Source of the DNA: Trichobilharzia regenti
Taxonomy: Eukaryota; Platyhelminthes; Trematoda; Strigeidida; Schistosomatidae
Reading direction: 5' to 3'
Length of the DNA: 64,000 bases
NCBI GenBank assembly: GCA_944472135.2
Contig: OX235267.1
Span: 37,479,312 to 37,543,311 of the forward strand
The notes beneath the pieces are model-generated. The model was not told the DNA's origin. It saw nothing but the letters and a program-made list of their open reading frames with translations, and ran no database searches. Made by a program: the position numbers and the translations under genes. Shown one piece after another: positions 36,520-48,799 of this stretch (position 1 is the stretch's first letter; each line of letters starts with the position of its first letter).

Positions 36520-37060
36520 TATCTGCAGGCATTACATAATAATTTGTTTATTAGATGTATCACACAGTGAAACAGTATTATTCACTGGATGACGTTTCGA
36601 ACAAAATCTATTGTTCATAATCATATCAAATGTAATCACATGAATTTGAAACTCGAGTTTTATGGTTTTCTTCGTTGTCTTCTATTTTTCGTATGGGCAG
36701 TAGAATTTTCCAGATATCTGGCACAGGTACTAAATCATTCCTATTACATGTATTTGGCGTTGATTCGATAAACAAAGCTTCTGTTATCAATCTTTCCTTA
36801 AACCCTGTGACATTAGATTTTAAAAGTGTCATCCCATCCCATCCTATTGTATGGTGGTGTGCGTGATTGCATGTAATGCTACCGCTGAACTATTCTCCAA
36901 ATTTCTTATCTTATTTGGGTCAACCAATCTAGATTTCACTGAGTTTTTATGTTCGATTAGTCTGACTGCCCTTGTTCTACAAGTTTGACCTATGTGTTTG
37001 ACCTGAAAATCATTGCAAGAATGACCCTCATGAATTCCAACGTCTACAGATTCGCTACTG
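36520..37060 (-). pseudogene. Penelope-like GIY-YIG fragment with 3' end
   Basis: A minus-strand frame upstream reads IGQTCRTRAVRLIEHK and SSAVALHAITHT, a GIY-YIG core of another PLE subfamily. After a stop and frameshift near 36832-36840 it continues as FKERLITEALFIES and PDIWKILLP, matching the C-terminus of the fragment at 11.6-12.2 kb. The 3' flank has TTCGAAACGTCATCCAGTG, of a kind often found next to PLE ends. It lies tail to tail with the fragment at 36.15-36.49 kb. Confidence 0.7.
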
Positions 37061-37229
37061 ATGATTTAGATTCCTTATTGTTGGTGTCGTCATTAATATT
37101 ATTATTATTATCACTATCGTTACTATCATTACTAACCTTATTTTTACATTTCTTACATATTTCCTGACTAATTTATCCATGTAATTATCACGTTTCAAGG
37201 CTTCTTTTATGTGTATCACTTCCTGTCGT

Positions 37230-37745
37230 ATATGGAAATACTCTCTACCATAGTGCCAAAGTTTTACACATAGATTAATATTTGCAGTCATCCTGAACAT
37301 TCTGAACACTGGATAAGCGATTTGGAAATTCGTTTCTCAGCTGAATAATTCTTTTCTCTCACGTCACTACTGAATTTCTATCTCTAATTTCCACTATTGT
37401 TTTTCGGCTTGGCTTTAATTAAAGAGGCAGTATTACGAGGACAAGAGTAGGCCTTTGGATGTCAGTCAGCCACTGTGTATTCTTTCGATGAATGCGAAAA
37501 TAGGACTGTGGGCATGGTGTGATACATGTCAACTGAAACCATGAACTGATAATAGATTCTACGAACACTCGACTCCATGGACCATTAATGTATATGTTCA
37601 CACAATTCGAAGACTCACAGGCGAAAACTAGCCACTTGCAGATGAAGCAACAATATAGGACTAGAAGTGAACACACCGAGACACGGTGGTGATAAAGTAA
37701 CTCACCAACAACATCAACAAGATAAACGATACCAACAGTCACCAA
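37230..37745 (+). repeat. Repeat R, copy 1
   Basis: About 516 bp, near-identical to 40761-41282 (shared words CTCTCTACCATAGTGCCAAA, GCTTGGCTTTAATTAAAGAG and GATGTCAGTCAGCCACTGTG). Differences are scattered substitutions and 1-2-nt indels. It ends at ACAGTCACCAA, where a PLE begins. No gene was recognised inside. Confidence 0.9.
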
Positions 37746-38329
37746 ACAGTAAATGGAAAATCCCTATACTGAAATCAAAACAAGATTCTGAGCGCACGAT
37801 TGTTTTCGATAACTTCTTCAGGCTCTACAGTTATGTATCCAAGATTAATAGAGTATATATACCCAATAAAGGCAAATGAAAATAATATCAGAAACTGTAT
37901 CGTGGTGCATGTGTTAGTTGAGATAGTAGTTCATTATTTAGCATAGTCACTTATATGTGTATAGGGTGTATAGTCAGAAAAAATGTGATGAAGTGTGAAT
38001 GAACAATTGAGTGATGTAGTATTGTTTTATAGTTAACAGAATACAATTGTCCTTGGGGTGAGAGAAATGCGGTAACCATAAAATACATACAAACACATTA
38101 ACAACGGAGGCACAGGATGTGAGAGCTGACCGATAGTGTCTAATGTTAAAATAAAGAGGCTTAATTGTAAATTGTAATAAGATGTTACAAAATTGGTAGG
38201 CTTAGTTTAAAATCATAAAGGTTGACAAAATAAGGGTAGCAATGAGGTGAAATAAACTGGGTGGAGAAATGGATAATAGAGACATGATATCACAAATTAA
38301 TAATAATGATAAAAATAGTACGAAAAAAT

Positions 38330-38720
38330 TATGATCCTGGTGACTTTATAGTGGGCCAGGGTAGACAAAGAGAGTGAATAAGTTTTTTTCTGTACACCTA
38401 GATCTGGTCTTTCTCTATTAATGTCTGATACCTCAGCTATGGCTAGGAGGCGTAATCGTATGCCTTTGGGGAGATTGTTCGGTACCCGATACACAACTGT
38501 AAATGACTCATCTACTTTGATGCTGTGTTCACTATGCACTAGATGAGACAGAATTGCACTATTTACTTATTTGTTTGCTCTTCTCCCAAGCCAAACAGGA
38601 ATATGTTCACGAGTGCGTAGAGATAAATTCCTCTGGGTGCGACCTATATAACTAGCTCAATAGGAGCAGTTGAATTTATATACACACGTTGATGTCGCCA
38701 TTTTAGGCAATCTATCTTTA
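38330..38720 (-). pseudogene. GIY-YIG endonuclease domain of the nested PLE
   Basis: A minus-strand frame reads CVYKFNCSY, then a TGA where a Cys/Gly normally stands, then ASYIGRTQRNLSLRTREH and IPVWL, which is the GIY-YIG core with its Arg and Glu helix. A TAA follows within the next 20 codons, and the frame resumes as ILSHLVHSEHSIKVDES and VVYRVPNNLP. The nuclease is attached to PLE RTs and nicks target DNA for integration. Two in-frame stops make it inactive here. Confidence 0.8.
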
Positions 38721-38819
38721 ATGCACAGTGTTAATATCGGTTTGGTTGAGAAACTGACATACAGTTTTGCGGCATTAAAAGTTCTTTCAAATTATCTTGT
38801 TAATCTACGGTTTAATATA

Positions 38820-40281
38820 TCACTGGCTATAATCACCTTTGAATTGTACATTTAAGTAAAGCTTTTTCTTACTTACTGTGTCTCGCTTGTTATTATGTGT
38901 AGTTTCGTAGATATACTTCTTTACAAAGTTGGTAGGTAAGTCATTTTGTAGCAAGGCGTTTGTAAGATTTCTTATTTCATCTTCACTACAGTTGTCAGTA
39001 CATATGCATCTAATTCTATGACTAAGACAACGAATTAGGTTGCGCTTATATTGTGTAGATATGAAGCTGTAGAAGTGGGTGTATTGTCCGTTCCACGTCG
39101 CTTCCCTATAGATATTTCTTTTTAAAGTACCGTCTGATCTTTTTGTGAGAAGAACATCCAAAAATGGAAAACGACCTTGGAGTTCCTCTTCACAAGTGAA
39201 TTTAATAGCTGCGTGTGCCTTATTGAAGACTTGGAGCAGGTAATGTCTATCGAAATTATTGTTGCAAATGATAAAGTTATCTTCAACATATCGACAATAA
39301 TAATCGAGTTGGTTTAGTGTCTCTTTTAAAGGACCATTTTCCAATGAGGAAGAAATATGCCAGCTAATAAGGAACCAAGGAGAGAGCCCATAGCAACCCC
39401 ATCTATTTTGCGGTAATACTCCTTTATTAAATACAAATTGAACGTTCATAGTGCATTTTAGTAGTAACTCTTTCAATTTTCTTGGTGTGATTCCAATTTC
39501 TACTTTCTTTTCTACGAGTTGTTCACATATATAGTCGATAGTTTCTACAAGGGGGACGTTGGTAAATAGTGATGTTACGTCCAGCGATAACACAGGTTTG
39601 TCTGCTAGGTTCATATCTTTAGAGTTTTTAACAAAGTTAAAGAAATCTTTTACACTATATTTAACCAACAGAAAATGTAGCGGTTCTAACAGTTTTACTA
39701 ACCATTTGGCAGTTAAATGGAAGGGCAAGTTCAACATGTCCAGAATTGGTCTTAGGGGGATTCCATGCTTGTATATCTTGGGTAAGCCATAAAGTCTAGG
39801 CGTGTGAGCTCCAGTGGGCTTAATAGCGTCGAAGATGGAACTATCAATTCGATTTTCATTTTTTAAAGACATTAAAGTTTTAACGAACTGGCATTCTGTT
39901 GCTTCATTCGAATCTTTACTGTTACCTAACTTTTGAGACTTGGAACGGTCTTCCAGTATGGTGTTCATCTTACAAATATAGTCGCATTTGTTTAAAATTA
40001 CTGTACCTGATCCCTTGTCTGGTTTTGTGATAATAATGCTGTCATCGGACTTTAGTTTTCTGAGATATTCCCTATGCTTTTTAGTTAATATACTTTTCTT
40101 GTCAATGTTGGAATTATTGTATTGGTAACAGCAATCAACCAAGGTACTTTTAAATCTGTCTACTGTCTGAATGAAGAGGTTTTCAAACTGTACTTTTGTT
40201 TGTAATTGAGCAATATTAACTCTTTAATTGCGAAATTTACGGCCCAATGACAACACTTCCATAGCAGTCTTATCTAAAGTC
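38820..40281 (-). pseudogene. Penelope-like reverse transcriptase (decayed catalytic core)
   Basis: The longest open frame in the window (440 codons, 40142 to 38820) continues upstream to 40281 past one TAA near 40222. Seen motifs: TKPDKGSGTVIL; PRLYGLPKIYKHG with PLRPI; SLDVTSLFTNVPL with the first catalytic Asp; RYVED at 39279-39290, where PLEs normally have YVDD; and FPFLDVLLTKRSDG with the IYREATWNGQY thumb. Around 39365-39412 the frame is garbled, but the next frame reads IDGVAMGSLLGSLLAG, the conserved RT motif. Two compensating 1-nt indels therefore hide a broken motif inside an open frame. The RT is dead although it looks intact by length. Confidence 0.88.
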
Positions 40282-40760
40282 ACACTGTAGAAGTGTAGAA
40301 TGTAAAGAAGGTCACATCTCTCACTAATCTAGGCTGCATTCTTTCAGGCATAGGAGGATGTCATATATATCAGGTTGTCAAAACGAGAATCCTCCACTTG
40401 TCCGAGACTTGAGGTGTCACACATATCCCCTCTAAAAGTCTTCCGAATCCTAACAACACCTGTAAAAGTTGCTGTATACTGACTTTCAAATGACCACAAA
40501 GCATTATCAGTAAGGAACTTTGTGAACGGGCCAGCTAGCAACCTATCATCAAAAGAATACACCAATACAATCGGAGATGGATCGTACACACGCTGAGAAA
40601 TAAGTTGAGTGATTTCACGAACCTGCCCGGGGTGCATAACCCGGATGAAAGTTGGCGAGTTGGCTGCTGTTTCTATCCTGCAATGGAAGAGGTCGCCTAA
40701 AAAGGAGAGTAGAGCTTATGAGCGATCGGTGATTCAGTCAGGTAAGGAATATCACAGGGA
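40282..40760 (+). repeat. Segment S, copy 1
   Basis: Aligns with 41283-41870 (shared words CTTTCAGG, ACTTTCAAATGA, AAAGCATTATCAGTAAGG and GGAGATGGATCG). The second copy carries an extra stretch of about 110 bp. A minus-strand frame of about 97 codons is open in this copy and partly kept in the other (SLGQVE and FDN words), but I do not recognise it. Confidence 0.85.
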
Positions 40761-41282
40761 ATATGGAATTACTCTCTACCATAGTGCCAAAGTTTTACAC
40801 ATAGATTAATATTTGCAGTCATCCTGAACATTCTGAACACTGGATAAGCGATTTTGGAAATTCGTTTCTCAGCTGAATAATTCTTTTCTCTCACGTCACT
40901 ACTGAATTTCTATCTCTAATTTCCACTATTGTTTTTCGGCTTGGCTTTAATTAAAGAGGCAGTATTACGAGGACAAGAGTAGGCCTTTGGATGTCAGTCA
41001 GCCACTGTGTATTCTTTCGATGAATGCGAAAATAGGACTGTGGGCATGGTGTGATACATGTCAACTGAAACCATGAACTGATAATGAGATTCTACGAACA
41101 CTCGACTCCATGGACCACTAATGTATATGTTCACACTAATTCGAAGACTCACAGGCGAAAACTAGCCCACTGGCAGATGAAGCAACAAATATAGGACTAC
41201 AAGTGAACACACCGATGATACGGCGGTGATAAAGTTACACACCAACAACATCAACAAGATAAACGACACCAACAGTCACCAA
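40761..41282 (+). repeat. Repeat R, copy 2
   Basis: Partner of 37230-37745, in the same orientation, at about 95% or more by eye. It runs directly into S2, preserving the pre-insertion junction. Confidence 0.9.
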
Positions 41283-41870
41283 TCACTGTCAACAAGAGGA
41301 ATGTGAAGAAAACCACACCTCTCACTAAACTAGGCTACATCCTTTCAGGAATAGGAAGATGTCATATATCGGGTTGTCAAAACAAGAATCCGGAAGCCAA
41401 GTCAGTCTTTCATTATTCTGATTTAAGGGTGGAAATCTGACGCAATCAGAGTGAACAACGGAATTCGTATGTTCAGAGTCAGTTTCCATACAGTTCTCCT
41501 CTACTTGTCCGAGACTTGGCGCGTCACAAATATCTCCTCCAAAAGTCTTTGGACTTCTTACAACTCCCGCATTCGGTGCCTCTATACTGACTTTCAAATG
41601 ATCACAAAGCATTATCAGTAAGGCACTCTGGGAACGGATCAACTGGCAACCTATCACCAATGGAATACATCAAAAAAATCGGAGATGGATCGGGCACACG
41701 CTGAGGAATAAGTTGAGTAATATCACGAACCCGCTGTGGTGCATAACACGAATGAATTTTTACGAGTTGGGTGTTGTTTCGATCCTGCGATAAGGAGGTC
41801 GCCTGAAAAGGAGACTAGAGTTCATATGCGATCAGTGATCCAGCCAGGTGAGGAATGCCACAGGGAACAG
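41283..41870 (+). repeat. Segment S, copy 2
   Basis: Partner of 40282-40760 without the nested element, with an additional stretch of about 110 bp near 41390-41500. The R-to-S divergence pattern suggests S1/S2 differ more than R1/R2. Confidence 0.8.
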
Positions 41871-44040
41871 TATGAAATAGAGATATGCTGTTACAATCCA
41901 ATTCTTCACCTGACATAATTTAGAGAACAACTTCAAATCTGTGGAGTGCTAAACAGCTATTTCAGCCGTAGTGAAGCGCCAGTATTGCAACATATTACCT
42001 TCAATCAACACGATGGACTCGGAGACAACTGATCTACTGGTACCCAATCAGAGGCCTCATGAATTCCAACGTCTGCAGATTCGCACTTCATGTAGTGCAG
42101 TCACTAGCCATAGACTATTAGAACAAATAATTCTGCATTTAAATTATAATTTAAGGACTGACATTATTCACCGATAGAAGGGTATAGAATTTCGAACGGA
42201 ATCTTATTGGGCGAAAACTTGATTTCATGCATTCTGAGTCATATTGAATTTTGGCCACATCACAGTAGAACAAACTTTTTTGATTGGTTTTATTCACAGT
42301 TGAACAGATTGACTTTTGCGACTGTTGTGTCCGAGAATGCATAGTATCATGTTTACTCTGACTGAAAAGTTTCTTTAGTTCAACTTCTGACATTAAAGTA
42401 TGTCATTTCTTATCTTCAAGAAATAAGTAGAGCATCTATTTTTAAAGTGGATGGTTAGTGGTAGCGCTATGTGTACAGAGAATCGGTAGACGTTGAAATT
42501 CATGGGCTCTTCAAATCAGATCCCAGTATACCAACTGTCTGGGAGCCCACCCTCACCTTATCACACCTTATTTTGTGATTGCTTGCAAGAAATTGCGATC
42601 AAACTACTCAGCTTTTAATCTAGATTATTAAAATTAACGGTGTCAATCATTCTAGGTCGAGCTAATATTTTTGTTTCAGTTAACTTACCGGCCTGATGCA
42701 CTAGTTTGACCTATGTAAATGGACCCTCAGTCATTACATGGCATTTAGAATATTATATTACTTCTCTTCAAAGGATATCTGGGATCGCTAATCCAACAAA
42801 GTTCATTTCAGAGAGAGTTTGTTGGTATCAATTCCACCCTAACTCCACACTCACTTAGAATCCTACCTAGGGTCTCTGACAATCCTTCTTTATACAACAG
42901 TACTATAAGGGCTTACAATTACGTATTATTTCCGCTGTTTTCGTCCTTTTTATTACTAATCTTGCTTATTCTGTAGGCCCTCATGCATTTCTGAATAGAT
43001 TCTCATCAGTGGTCATTCACTGGTAATATTTCCTTACTTTGTTACTTGAATCTTTTGGTGTCCTAGATAGGCATTTGAATGATTCTTTTTTTCTCGATTC
43101 TATGAACAGCTGCAGTCATCGGAATCCCCCTGAAGAAACGAAACTCGTATGTTCAGAAGAAACGCGAGTATCAGCTTTCCACAACATGACCGTCATTATA
43201 TGAATGAACAACCATCAATATTTCATTGTCCCTCTGAGACTTTCAAAAATGATAATTGTCCAAATTATTGAATTATTTTCTGACAACTTCATCAGTTACG
43301 TGATCAAATTGAACGGCTGCTACCTACTCAATCTTTACTCTTTTCAAAAGGTATGCATTCTTGAGTGCACATCATGTAACCATTTCCACTGTCCAACATT
43401 TTCTATTATTTTATCTTACCCTCCAACATGTTGATGCTGACTTACTATTTTACAAAAATGTCACCACTAGATTTGTAACAGCACATTTGTATTGTATTAA
43501 AAATACAATAGAGATAAGAGTAGAATTACATTAATCAAACACATGAAAAGGACGGGAACCGGCTGACTGACATCCAAAAGCCTACCACCAATCAATTTCA
43601 TATCATCCCTTCAATTTCAACGGAGAATAAATTTAAGATTAAAATAAAAGAAAGTATGCATTGATTTGCTTCATTTTCAGCAGTAGGTTCAGTTGCCCCG
43701 CGCTGATTCCTACCTCGCATTTCTGAGACTCACGACCACCTAGCCGACTAGTGAAAGAGTGAACTATGTTAGTATCATCAGTATCACTCGCTCATATTTT
43801 GCATTTATTCACCTAATTACACTTTACTGATTTGGCATAGAAAACACACTGACTCTAGTTCTCTTGAACTTTTCAAATCAAACTGAATTCGTGATTTGTA
43901 TCGAGCAGAGAAAAGACACATTTTACACGTACTTACATCTGTGTCTACACTTCTGAGGACACATTTTTCGCTTAACACGGATCAGTTACCAGAATTGAAG
44001 ATAATCACCTTGACCCAGGTTGGATTAGACTCAGATGTGT
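41871..44040. other. Mostly unassigned spacer
   Basis: Contains a short PLE relic near 42650-42760 and a SINE1-like tail fragment near 41890-41975. The words CATGAATTCCAACGTCTGCAG (42058) are shared with 37028, next to a PLE fragment. A minus-strand frame at 42151-42393 is unrecognised. Nothing else is supported. Confidence 0.4.
42650..42760 (-). pseudogene. Short PLE GIY-YIG relic
   Basis: The minus strand reads YIGQTSASGR before a stop. Its flanking nucleotides (AGTTTGACCTATGT on the plus strand) match the GIY-YIG fragment at 36.98 kb. Only about ten codons are recognisable. Confidence 0.4.
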
Positions 44041-44090
44041 GTATATATTACGTCCGTAAACAGGATTATTTAACTGTCAGCATTCTCAGT

Positions 44091-44845
44091 ATGAGATCCT
44101 CGATACTATTCGCAATTAGCGTCCTGGTTATTGCAGTGAATGTCACAGACTTAACAGGTGATTCAGAGGTTGTATCGTATTTCACGGCCATATTGATGTC
44201 AGCGGAATGGTGTGTGGAAACCACGTTGCACACACGTATTGATGTGTTCTGTATTCGTATTTTTGAAGTGCTGTGCAGTGGGAGATAATGAGCAATAGAT
44301 TTTAGATCGAATTCAAGATTTCGCATTGTGACCTATCCACTTCTACATAATCGGTTAAGCAAATTAGTAGTCTCATTTAGCCACTGCGCACAGGTCATCC
44401 AAACGGTGATTATCTCGCATAACACCACAACCCCAGGCTGTTAAGTTTTCAAATGTTCGCTGGTCACCTTTCAAATTTGTGTTCTACCTTTTTTCAAACT
44501 TTGATCTTGGTATACCTGAACACAGACTGTTATGTCTTTTTTGGAGCGTCATTACATGTATTATTCTGTCATTATTTTTCCAATTTAGGCACAAAAGCTG
44601 GTTGCAAGGATTATGGTCAGCGTTGTCAACAATCGCAGGAGTGCTGTTCGCCTTACACTTGTGTAAATTATTTGTGTGCGGGTTGTGTCCCCACTGGTGG
44701 TAGTTGCACTAGAAATGAGGATTGCTGTTTACGTATATGTGTGTATGGTGAGTGCGTAGAGCTGTCGGATGGAGAAGCTAGAAGAGGAGATGTGTTCAAT
44801 GGAACTTATTCTCAGGTTTCTAAACCTATTTCGGTCTCACATTAA
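44091..44845 (+). CDS. Secreted double cystine-knot peptide, two exons
   Basis: Predicted exon 1 is 44091-44157, the intron 44158-44588 (GT...AG, phase 1) and exon 2 44589-44845 with TAA; total 107 residues. Exon 1 encodes a hydrophobic signal peptide (MRSSILFAISVLVIAV). Exon 2 encodes twelve cysteines at residues 28, 35, 41, 42, 47, 52 and 55, 62, 68, 69, 73, 78. That is two successive C-x6-C-x5-CC-x3/4-C-x4-C arrays, the spacing of inhibitor cystine knots, with a two-residue linker. The acceptor has a T-rich tract, and AATAAA lies 63 nt after the stop. The tail has an RGD (88-90) and an NGT glycosylation site (93-95). The gene may belong to the small secreted Cys-rich families of schistosomes (UPF0506 type); that is inference. 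The knot fold also occurs in inhibitors, hormones and toxins, so no activity is claimed. Confidence 0.7.
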
Positions 44846-44907
44846 TGAGCAAATAACAATCCCGCCTCAAGGTGATATATATGTGTATGTACACTTGGTG
44901 ACTTGAG

Positions 44908-44913
44908 AATAAA
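44908..44913 (+). other. Polyadenylation signal AATAAA of the cystine-knot gene
   Basis: The canonical hexamer starts 63 nt after the stop codon at 44843-44845, a normal distance for a compact 3' UTR. Confidence 0.6.
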
Positions 44914-47900
44914 TTCATTAGTTGAAATAACGTCTGTGAAACATGCGCTTTTGTCAGTTTGTTATACTGGGTTTGTGGGCTTTAGGTAATGACTAGGGAG
45001 TGGCAATTGGCTTACATCAGTTATATGTCAATGTGAAGAATGAGGTTTATATCGTCGCACCTTTGAACTAGTTATTTTGCTAATTTATACAACGCAGAAT
45101 GTTTTCATGAACACTTCACAAAAATATGTATACGCAATGATAAAAAGCATTTGAAACAGGCCATTTCACACATTTATGAAAAGGTGACTTCGCTAGCTTC
45201 ATAGGGACGATAAGATAGTGAGAGAGGATTATCATTAAAGAACTCTAGTAACGAATCAACGATGACTGCATAATTCACACATACGTGAGCAGTGTACACT
45301 TTATCTGCTACTCGAGGTTTGTAGTCCGATAATTAAAGTCATTTTAAGTCATCGTAAAACAGTCGAGCACCTAGATGTATTCTCATTTAAATAGTCTTAT
45401 TGTTGACATGCAGTATTCTCGAAGATGCACTACGAAATACAGACAGTTTACCTAAGCAATTGTTTGAAGAGTCTTTCCTGAACGAAATAGTCGCGATATT
45501 TATACTTATTTCGGTGTTTCAACTATCTTCGGAATTATTATACTAATATGTCATAGACTGTATATCAGTTTTTGACAGTCACTTATGCAATATCGACTTT
45601 GCCATTTTTATTTATCCTATTATTTGATTGATACCTAATTCTATTCATTCTAATTGTGGTTGTGCTACGTATTGACAGTGTTTTTGTTTTAGCTGTGGTT
45701 TAATTTGAGTGTTCGAATATCCTTTCCACTTTGCACTATCAGCGAGACCCGTTGGTTTTTGATTCTCGTAGACGTAGGTTTCTTCACCCAACTCCGGAAG
45801 GACACTACTTTATTCTCAGGTACTTCTTACAGTTTGGTATGGTTAATGAGATATTTCACAGTATTTAGTTTGTACCTAGTTAATTATGTTGCCCATATTC
45901 CTGTCTGACTTCACTTTGAGGCAATTTCAGTTGATTGATGTCATTATTGTTGTATAGAACCATATATTCATCGAAGACCAATGATGCTTCTCCTGTCTTT
46001 TCAGCGTTTCATGACCTTGTGTATCTCAAGAAGGTTTTATCTACTACAAGGTAGACGATGAGAGTGCCTCCCAGGGTTCAAACCAAGACGAATCGGGCAG
46101 GTTGGTGGCAAACAGTCATATCACATAATAAATGACCTATGCATTCATTCCATTTATTGAGGTAGAATCCTAACAGTGGTATTATCTGTGAATTCCTGTT
46201 CTTTTCAAGTGAAACCCGACAACTAACAGACGAAAGTACACGATCATCCTGAGTATCCGATTATCACAACTTGTATCTGATAGTGACCAATATGTGTGGC
46301 TCAAAGATTCGGAAAACTAAATAACAATTGGCAATAGCTGAGGTTATTTACGTGCCAAACTTTCAATGTGCGACATCTGTGTCCGAGGAATTTTGTGCTG
46401 TTTATTATCTGTGTGACTAGGAATGGTTCAAAAAACAGAAAGCAGGAATCAATTGATGGGCTGGGGCGTTAAAATTAAGCACTGTTCTGTGAAACTGTCG
46501 TCGAATAAAGTGTCATGTGTGGATATGTCTTGGGTTTAACCAATGTGCGAATCATCAGCTCAAAACGTTATGCACTTATGACTCTATATCGACAATGATT
46601 CATAACTTATTGAAATATATTTTATGTACTTGGTGTGATAAACCTGGGTACAGAAACTGTTTCCTGAATTCAGAAATATGCTTCATAATCACTGACTTAC
46701 ATTCATCCTTAAATTGCACCTATATCGTTCAGTGTGGCTGATTAATTCATGCTTGATATGTATAAATATATTCCTTTCATGGTTGCCTGTGGTAGGAATC
46801 TTCGTAGTGAAACTGAATGCTGTTCACAAACTTTACCACTCCCTCCAGTTCATGAGGGCTTATTATTTTTACAACAAACGTCTGACTTAGTGAGAATTTC
46901 GCTGGGAAATAGTTTGACTGTAGTGGTTCGTTGACGAGCCAGAATGTGAAGAGAACAACTCAGAATCTGAAGTCAGACTCTGAGGTTGAAGTACAAGTTG
47001 AAAATAAGATAGGCGAAGATGCTATTTTCAAAGTAATGATATTAAGTGTTAGATGACTGGGGTCTGCATTCTATTCTTACTTGTAAATGTCGACAGGGTG
47101 AATCAATATTTGGATGTGATCACAATAAACACCTTGATAGTATTGAAATTGATCCATTATACTTTCAAGGGTGCTACCATGAAATTTTCAGACCCTAAAA
47201 TACCTAGTTGATACATCATTTTATATTATTAGGCAAAGAGTTCGTTGAGTATAGTTCAATATCGGAATGGGTATTTCAGGTGGAGACTTGGTCTAAGTGA
47301 AATCCTCATAGATGCAACTTTTAAATCTATTCTCACGAAGGTTTCCATGCAAACCGATTTGTATCAAATATTCTCAGATATCTAGATATTACTGCGTTCT
47401 CTTTTTGTAGAGTGGAAACAGTAGTAGCTTAGTTGCAAGATTCAGGTCGCATCACATTTCGGTCATTTCTCAACCAATTCACTCAAATACTTCCTAGATC
47501 AATGACGCACACGACAACGAATCCATCGACTCTTCAAGTAAATACCAATAAGACTTATGTCTACATTTCGATAATCATGGCCTCAAACATTTGTCAAAGG
47601 TGTGAAAGTGTTAGCACATCAGGTACCCTTAGATTCAATCAGTGTACATGAATATTGGCTATTCATTAACTCAGGAGACTTTAGTCCTAACTAAGAAACA
47701 CCATACTCACTAGTTGCTTGTTAACACTGTGATTTCGCATGCTCTTCTGGAAAACCACCCCACTTTTAGTTTCATTATATATGTGATTACTGTTCCCTTG
47801 GGTTCTCAGTGGAATGACGCTTCCGCAACACATCTCCGCTTCATTCCGTCCGCTGTCGTCACGATTATCTGGCTCATCAATTGACCATAAGATTTCATTT

Positions 47901-48799
47901 CCTCTTCACACGATCTCCTCCATATCATCGATTGACCTACACGCCACAAGTCAATTCGTATTTTTGTTCAACTCGAAGTAGTGGAGCGTGATGTCACTCG
48001 ATAGTCTTCTAGTCATGTGTCCAGAACCTTTACATTTATTCGGAAATAAGTTGTTTCTTTGTTCCCTGACTGAGTTGCTTAATTATTTATCCTTACTAAA
48101 TGGTCATCTAATACTGAGTATTAAGCCATCAAAGACAGCTGTTGAGAAAAGTGAACATAGGAAGGTTATGATTCTAACCTTGATTGCATCAATGAGGCCA
48201 TTGTTTGGTAGATAAGAACCACCATCACTTCAGAATTGAAATTGACTAAAGAAGTAAGGGTTCAGCCATTTGTTGTGCATTCCAGTAAAACTATAGTCTT
48301 TTAAATAAAGTTTCTTACTGACCGTGGTATGTTCTACATTTAAGTTCTCAGATCCTGCATACGTGTCCATGAATAGAGTATCTGAACATCTGAATGTTGT
48401 CTTTGAATTTTTGTCTGTCATCATTTACATTCAAATACCATAAGAATTTACGTGAGTGAAGAAGAACCAATGTAACGAATGATAGCCTCATCTTATTCTT
48501 GATGTTTGATGGTTTGTTTATGTTTTATCCCCAAACACCACTCATGATGCTGGGTAGAATTCTCAGTATCTCATACAGTATGGAATCTACGTCACTCAAC
48601 AGCAACAATAAATATGACAGAAAACACTACAGAGTATAGAAAATGACAAATTTTAATCACTTGTAATTGATCACAATAAATTACAAACAGGCGAAGGTTA
48701 ATGAGCTGTTTATCTTGTTAATAACATGAACAGTCATAGTTTTCACGCTTAACACCAAATCTGTCCCATGAAACGTGTGTCGAAACCAGTGTCATTGAG
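44914..48799. other. Gene-free spacer
   Basis: No family was recognised in the short frames here (45705-45908, 46517-46934, 47433-47651, 47988-48215). A CC-containing stretch near 46785-46835 resembles the knot gene only superficially. There is a possible SINE1 B-box relic (GGGTTCAAACC) near 46075. Confidence 0.4.

Larger units (their letters stand above)
37746..40281 (-). mobile_element. Penelope-like element, 5'-truncated, nested between R and S
   Basis: The minus-strand order is RT (40281 to 38820), linker, GIY-YIG endonuclease (about 38720-38330) and an AT-rich 3' UTR to about 37746. In the neighbouring tandem copy R runs directly into S (41282/41283), whereas here the element sits exactly between R1 and S1, which defines the insertion. 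The 5' junction cuts the RT frame within its N-terminal part (TLDKTAMEVLSLG), so the element is truncated, as expected for an incomplete reverse-transcription product. A target-site duplication was not clear. Confidence 0.85.

Noticed and set aside
37230..41282. R1 and R2 as long terminal repeats of the PLE
   Set aside because: R2 is separated from the PLE by S1, and S follows R again at 41.28 kb, so R belongs to a host tandem duplication and not to the element.
46749..46934. Second cystine-knot paralogue, from a CC-containing frame
   Set aside because: Only three cysteines, no matching spacing and no signal peptide exon; the similarity is superficial.
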